A stretch of 16,761 nucleotides of DNA, taken from positions 1-16,761 of the forward strand of contig CAYMYI010000098.1 of the NCBI GenBank assembly GCA_964394585.1, given 5' to 3'. The notes under the pieces were generated by a model, which did no database searches, was not told the origin of the DNA, and saw nothing but the letters and a program-made list of their open reading frames with translations. A program made the position numbers and the translations under genes. Below are positions 15,740-16,761 of this stretch, piece by piece (within the stretch, counting starts at the first letter, position 1; every line of letters begins with the position of its first letter). The stretch is from CAYUJH01 sp964394585 (GTDB lineage Bacteria; Bacteroidota; Bacteroidia; Cytophagales; Flammeovirgaceae).

Positions 15740-16189
15740 ATGATTGATTGGAACGATGTAATGCACTATGCCACAAAAGGCAGCCCAGCACCGGATAGCC
15801 GTGTAGAAAAAACCGATGAAGAATGGGCACAACAACTGACCCCTGAGCAATTTCGAATTACACGCCAGAAAGGAACCGAACGAGCATTTACCGGAGAACT
15901 TTGCCACGCTTACGACCCCGGAAAGTACGCATGCGTTTGTTGCGGTACTGAACTGTTTGACTCCACCTTGAAATTCGACTCGGGGAGTGGCTGGCCAAGT
16001 TTTACCCAGCCTGTGAAGGAAAACGTAATCTTATACGAAAAAGATACCTCGTTTGGGATGGTACGTGTAGAAGTGATGTGCAATGTTTGCGATGCACACC
16101 TAGGGCATGTGTTCCCTGATGGCCCGCCTCCTACCGGTTTACGCTATTGTATAAACTCGGCTTCTATCCAACTAGTGAGCAAGGAGTAG
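15740..16189 (+). CDS. msrB: Peptide-methionine (R)-S-oxide reductase MsrB
   Basis: A 149-residue MsrB, which reduces the R epimer of methionine sulfoxide in proteins and so repairs oxidative damage. The catalytic Cys is Cys137 in RYCINSAS. The structural zinc is held by CVCC (Cys65 and Cys68) and CNVC (Cys114 and Cys117). SGSGWPSF (81-88) and HLGHVFPDGPPPTGLRYC (120-137) are hallmark stretches, with His120 and His123 near the active site. Two further cysteines, Cys55 (TGELCHAYD) and Cys67, are present; Cys55 is a possible resolving Cys, which is inference. No signal peptide, hence cytosolic. Single-domain, not fused to MsrA. The start at 15740 gives an N-terminus (MIDWNDVMHYATKG) slightly longer than the minimal enzyme. 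A 401-base gap lies upstream, and the receptor gene downstream has its own promoter. Confidence 0.96.
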   Translation: MIDWNDVMHYATKGSPAPDSRVEKTDEEWAQQLTPEQFRITRQKGTERAFTGELCHAYDPGKYACVCCGTELFDSTLKFDSGSGWPSFTQPVKENVILYEKDTSFGMVRVEVMCNVCDAHLGHVFPDGPPPTGLRYCINSASIQLVSKE

Positions 16190-16208
16190 CGGAAAGCTTT
16201 GCAGTGCT

Positions 16209-16241
16209 TTTGCAACAGTGTCGCATAAAACGCTACCTTTG
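16209..16241 (+). promoter_or_regulatory. Bacteroidota-type promoter for the TonB receptor gene
   Basis: TTTG at 16209-16212 and TACCTTTG at 16234-16241, separated by 21 bases, match the -33 TTTG and -7 TAnnTTTG consensus exactly. Transcription would start near 16248, leaving a leader of about 25 bases before the ATG at 16272. This is the best promoter match in the window and shows that the receptor is transcribed apart from msrB. Confidence 0.65.
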
Positions 16242-16271
16242 CCTTTATTTCTACTACGCTTTTTGTATAGC

Positions 16272-16761
16272 ATGATGCATGAAAAGATAGCGCTAAAGCG
16301 ATGGATAGCGTTTATATATATGGCGTTGGCAGCATGGGGAGCATTTGGGCAGCATTGCCATCATTCGGTGAGTGGGCAAGTATTCGATTTAGCTACAAAA
16401 CAGCCTCTTCCTTTTGTTGCTGTTCAAATTAAAGGAACTTCTTTAGGCACTACTACCAACGATGAAGGTCGGTTTATCATCAAGAATTTATGCGAAACCG
16501 AATTTGATTTAGTGTTCTCGCATGTGGGCTATAAAACCAAAACTCACCACCACGATGCTTACCATGAAATGCCTGTGATTTACCTGGCAGCCGATGAAAC
16601 TATGCTTGAGAGTATCGTCGTAGAGGGAACGTTGAACCCAACTTCCATCAATTCTATTCAAATACAAAAAATTGACCAAGAAAAACTCGAAAGAGTACAG
16701 TCGAGTGTATTAGGGGAGGCGCTCGCCGAGCTATCCGGCGTAACTACGATTAGTACCGGGC
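16272..16761 (+). CDS. TonB-dependent receptor, N-terminal part (partial)
   Basis: The first 163 residues of an outer-membrane TonB-dependent receptor, open to the right edge. A signal peptide covers about residues 1-27 (basic start, hydrophobic IAFIYMALAAWGAF, then GQ). A carboxypeptidase-regulatory-like beta domain follows (about 32-112): VSGQVFDLATKQPLPFVAVQIKGT, GTTTNDEGRFIIKNLC and SHVGYK. Next is SIVVEGTL (about 118-125), which resembles a TonB box, then the beginning of the plug domain (LGEALAELSGVTTISTG). The segment is notably His-rich: QHCHHS just after the signal and KTHHHDAYHEMP near residue 100. The LC...SHVG wording is that of a receptor subgroup I associate with metal uptake, but this is recollection and the substrate is not proven. 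ATG at 16275 is an equally possible start. Confidence 0.88.
   Translation, partial: MMHEKIALKRWIAFIYMALAAWGAFGQHCHHSVSGQVFDLATKQPLPFVAVQIKGTSLGTTTNDEGRFIIKNLCETEFDLVFSHVGYKTKTHHHDAYHEMPVIYLAADETMLESIVVEGTLNPTSINSIQIQKIDQEKLERVQSSVLGEALAELSGVTTISTG

Noticed and set aside
16192..16212. Short AAAGC/GCTTT hairpin after msrB as a terminator
   Set aside because: The stem is only five pairs, the T-run is four bases, and it overlaps the TTTG box of the next promoter.
1..16761. CRISPR arrays, tRNA or rRNA genes, transposases, phage genes, att sites
   Set aside because: No regularly spaced repeats, no cloverleaf or rRNA sequence, no terminal inverted repeats and no integrase or transposase motifs were found; the window reads as stable chromosome.

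Overview
The window looks like ordinary chromosomal DNA from a member of the Bacteroidota, probably Cytophagia or a neighbouring class; the exact lineage cannot be fixed from this sequence. The signs are a secreted protein ending in a type IX secretion (T9SS) sorting domain, a lipoprotein with an acidic surface-export-like signal, a TonB-dependent receptor with a carboxypeptidase-like N-terminal domain, one clean TAnnTTTG/TTTG promoter, and little use of Shine-Dalgarno sites. There are no tRNAs, rRNAs, insertion sequences, phage genes or CRISPR arrays.

Layout. Positions 1-2344 (minus) hold the N-terminal half of the glutamate synthase large subunit, running off the left edge. Then come an SRPBCC-fold protein (plus, probably a GTG start) and a convergent secreted YHS-domain protein (minus). 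Divergent from that is an S41 C-terminal processing peptidase (plus), closed by a strong bidirectional terminator. From about 10727 down to 5483 the minus strand carries, in transcription order, a 1059-residue trypsin-like T9SS cargo protease, pyrR, a radical SAM/SPASM-like gene broken by a 10-N assembly gap, and a small YiaA/YiaB membrane protein. The pyrR and radical SAM genes may be co-transcribed. Divergent from the protease is an exported RidA-like protein, which converges on a bacterial GH3 acyl-acid amido synthetase. Divergent from GH3 is a second S41 peptidase, this time a lipoprotein, followed by a terminator, a patatin-like phospholipase, a 401-base AT-rich gap with a nested palindrome, msrB, and the start of a His-rich TonB-dependent receptor running off the right edge.

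The genes do not form one pathway. Many act in the cell envelope or outside it: two S41 peptidases, the T9SS trypsin, exported YHS and RidA-like proteins, and the receptor. The rest is nitrogen and nucleotide housekeeping (gltB, pyrR) and oxidative repair (msrB). I see no convincing new multi-gene system. The best leads are the T9SS trypsin zymogen with a duplicated accessory cassette, the exported RidA homologue lacking the catalytic arginine, and the radical SAM gene whose start and middle are both damaged or unresolved.
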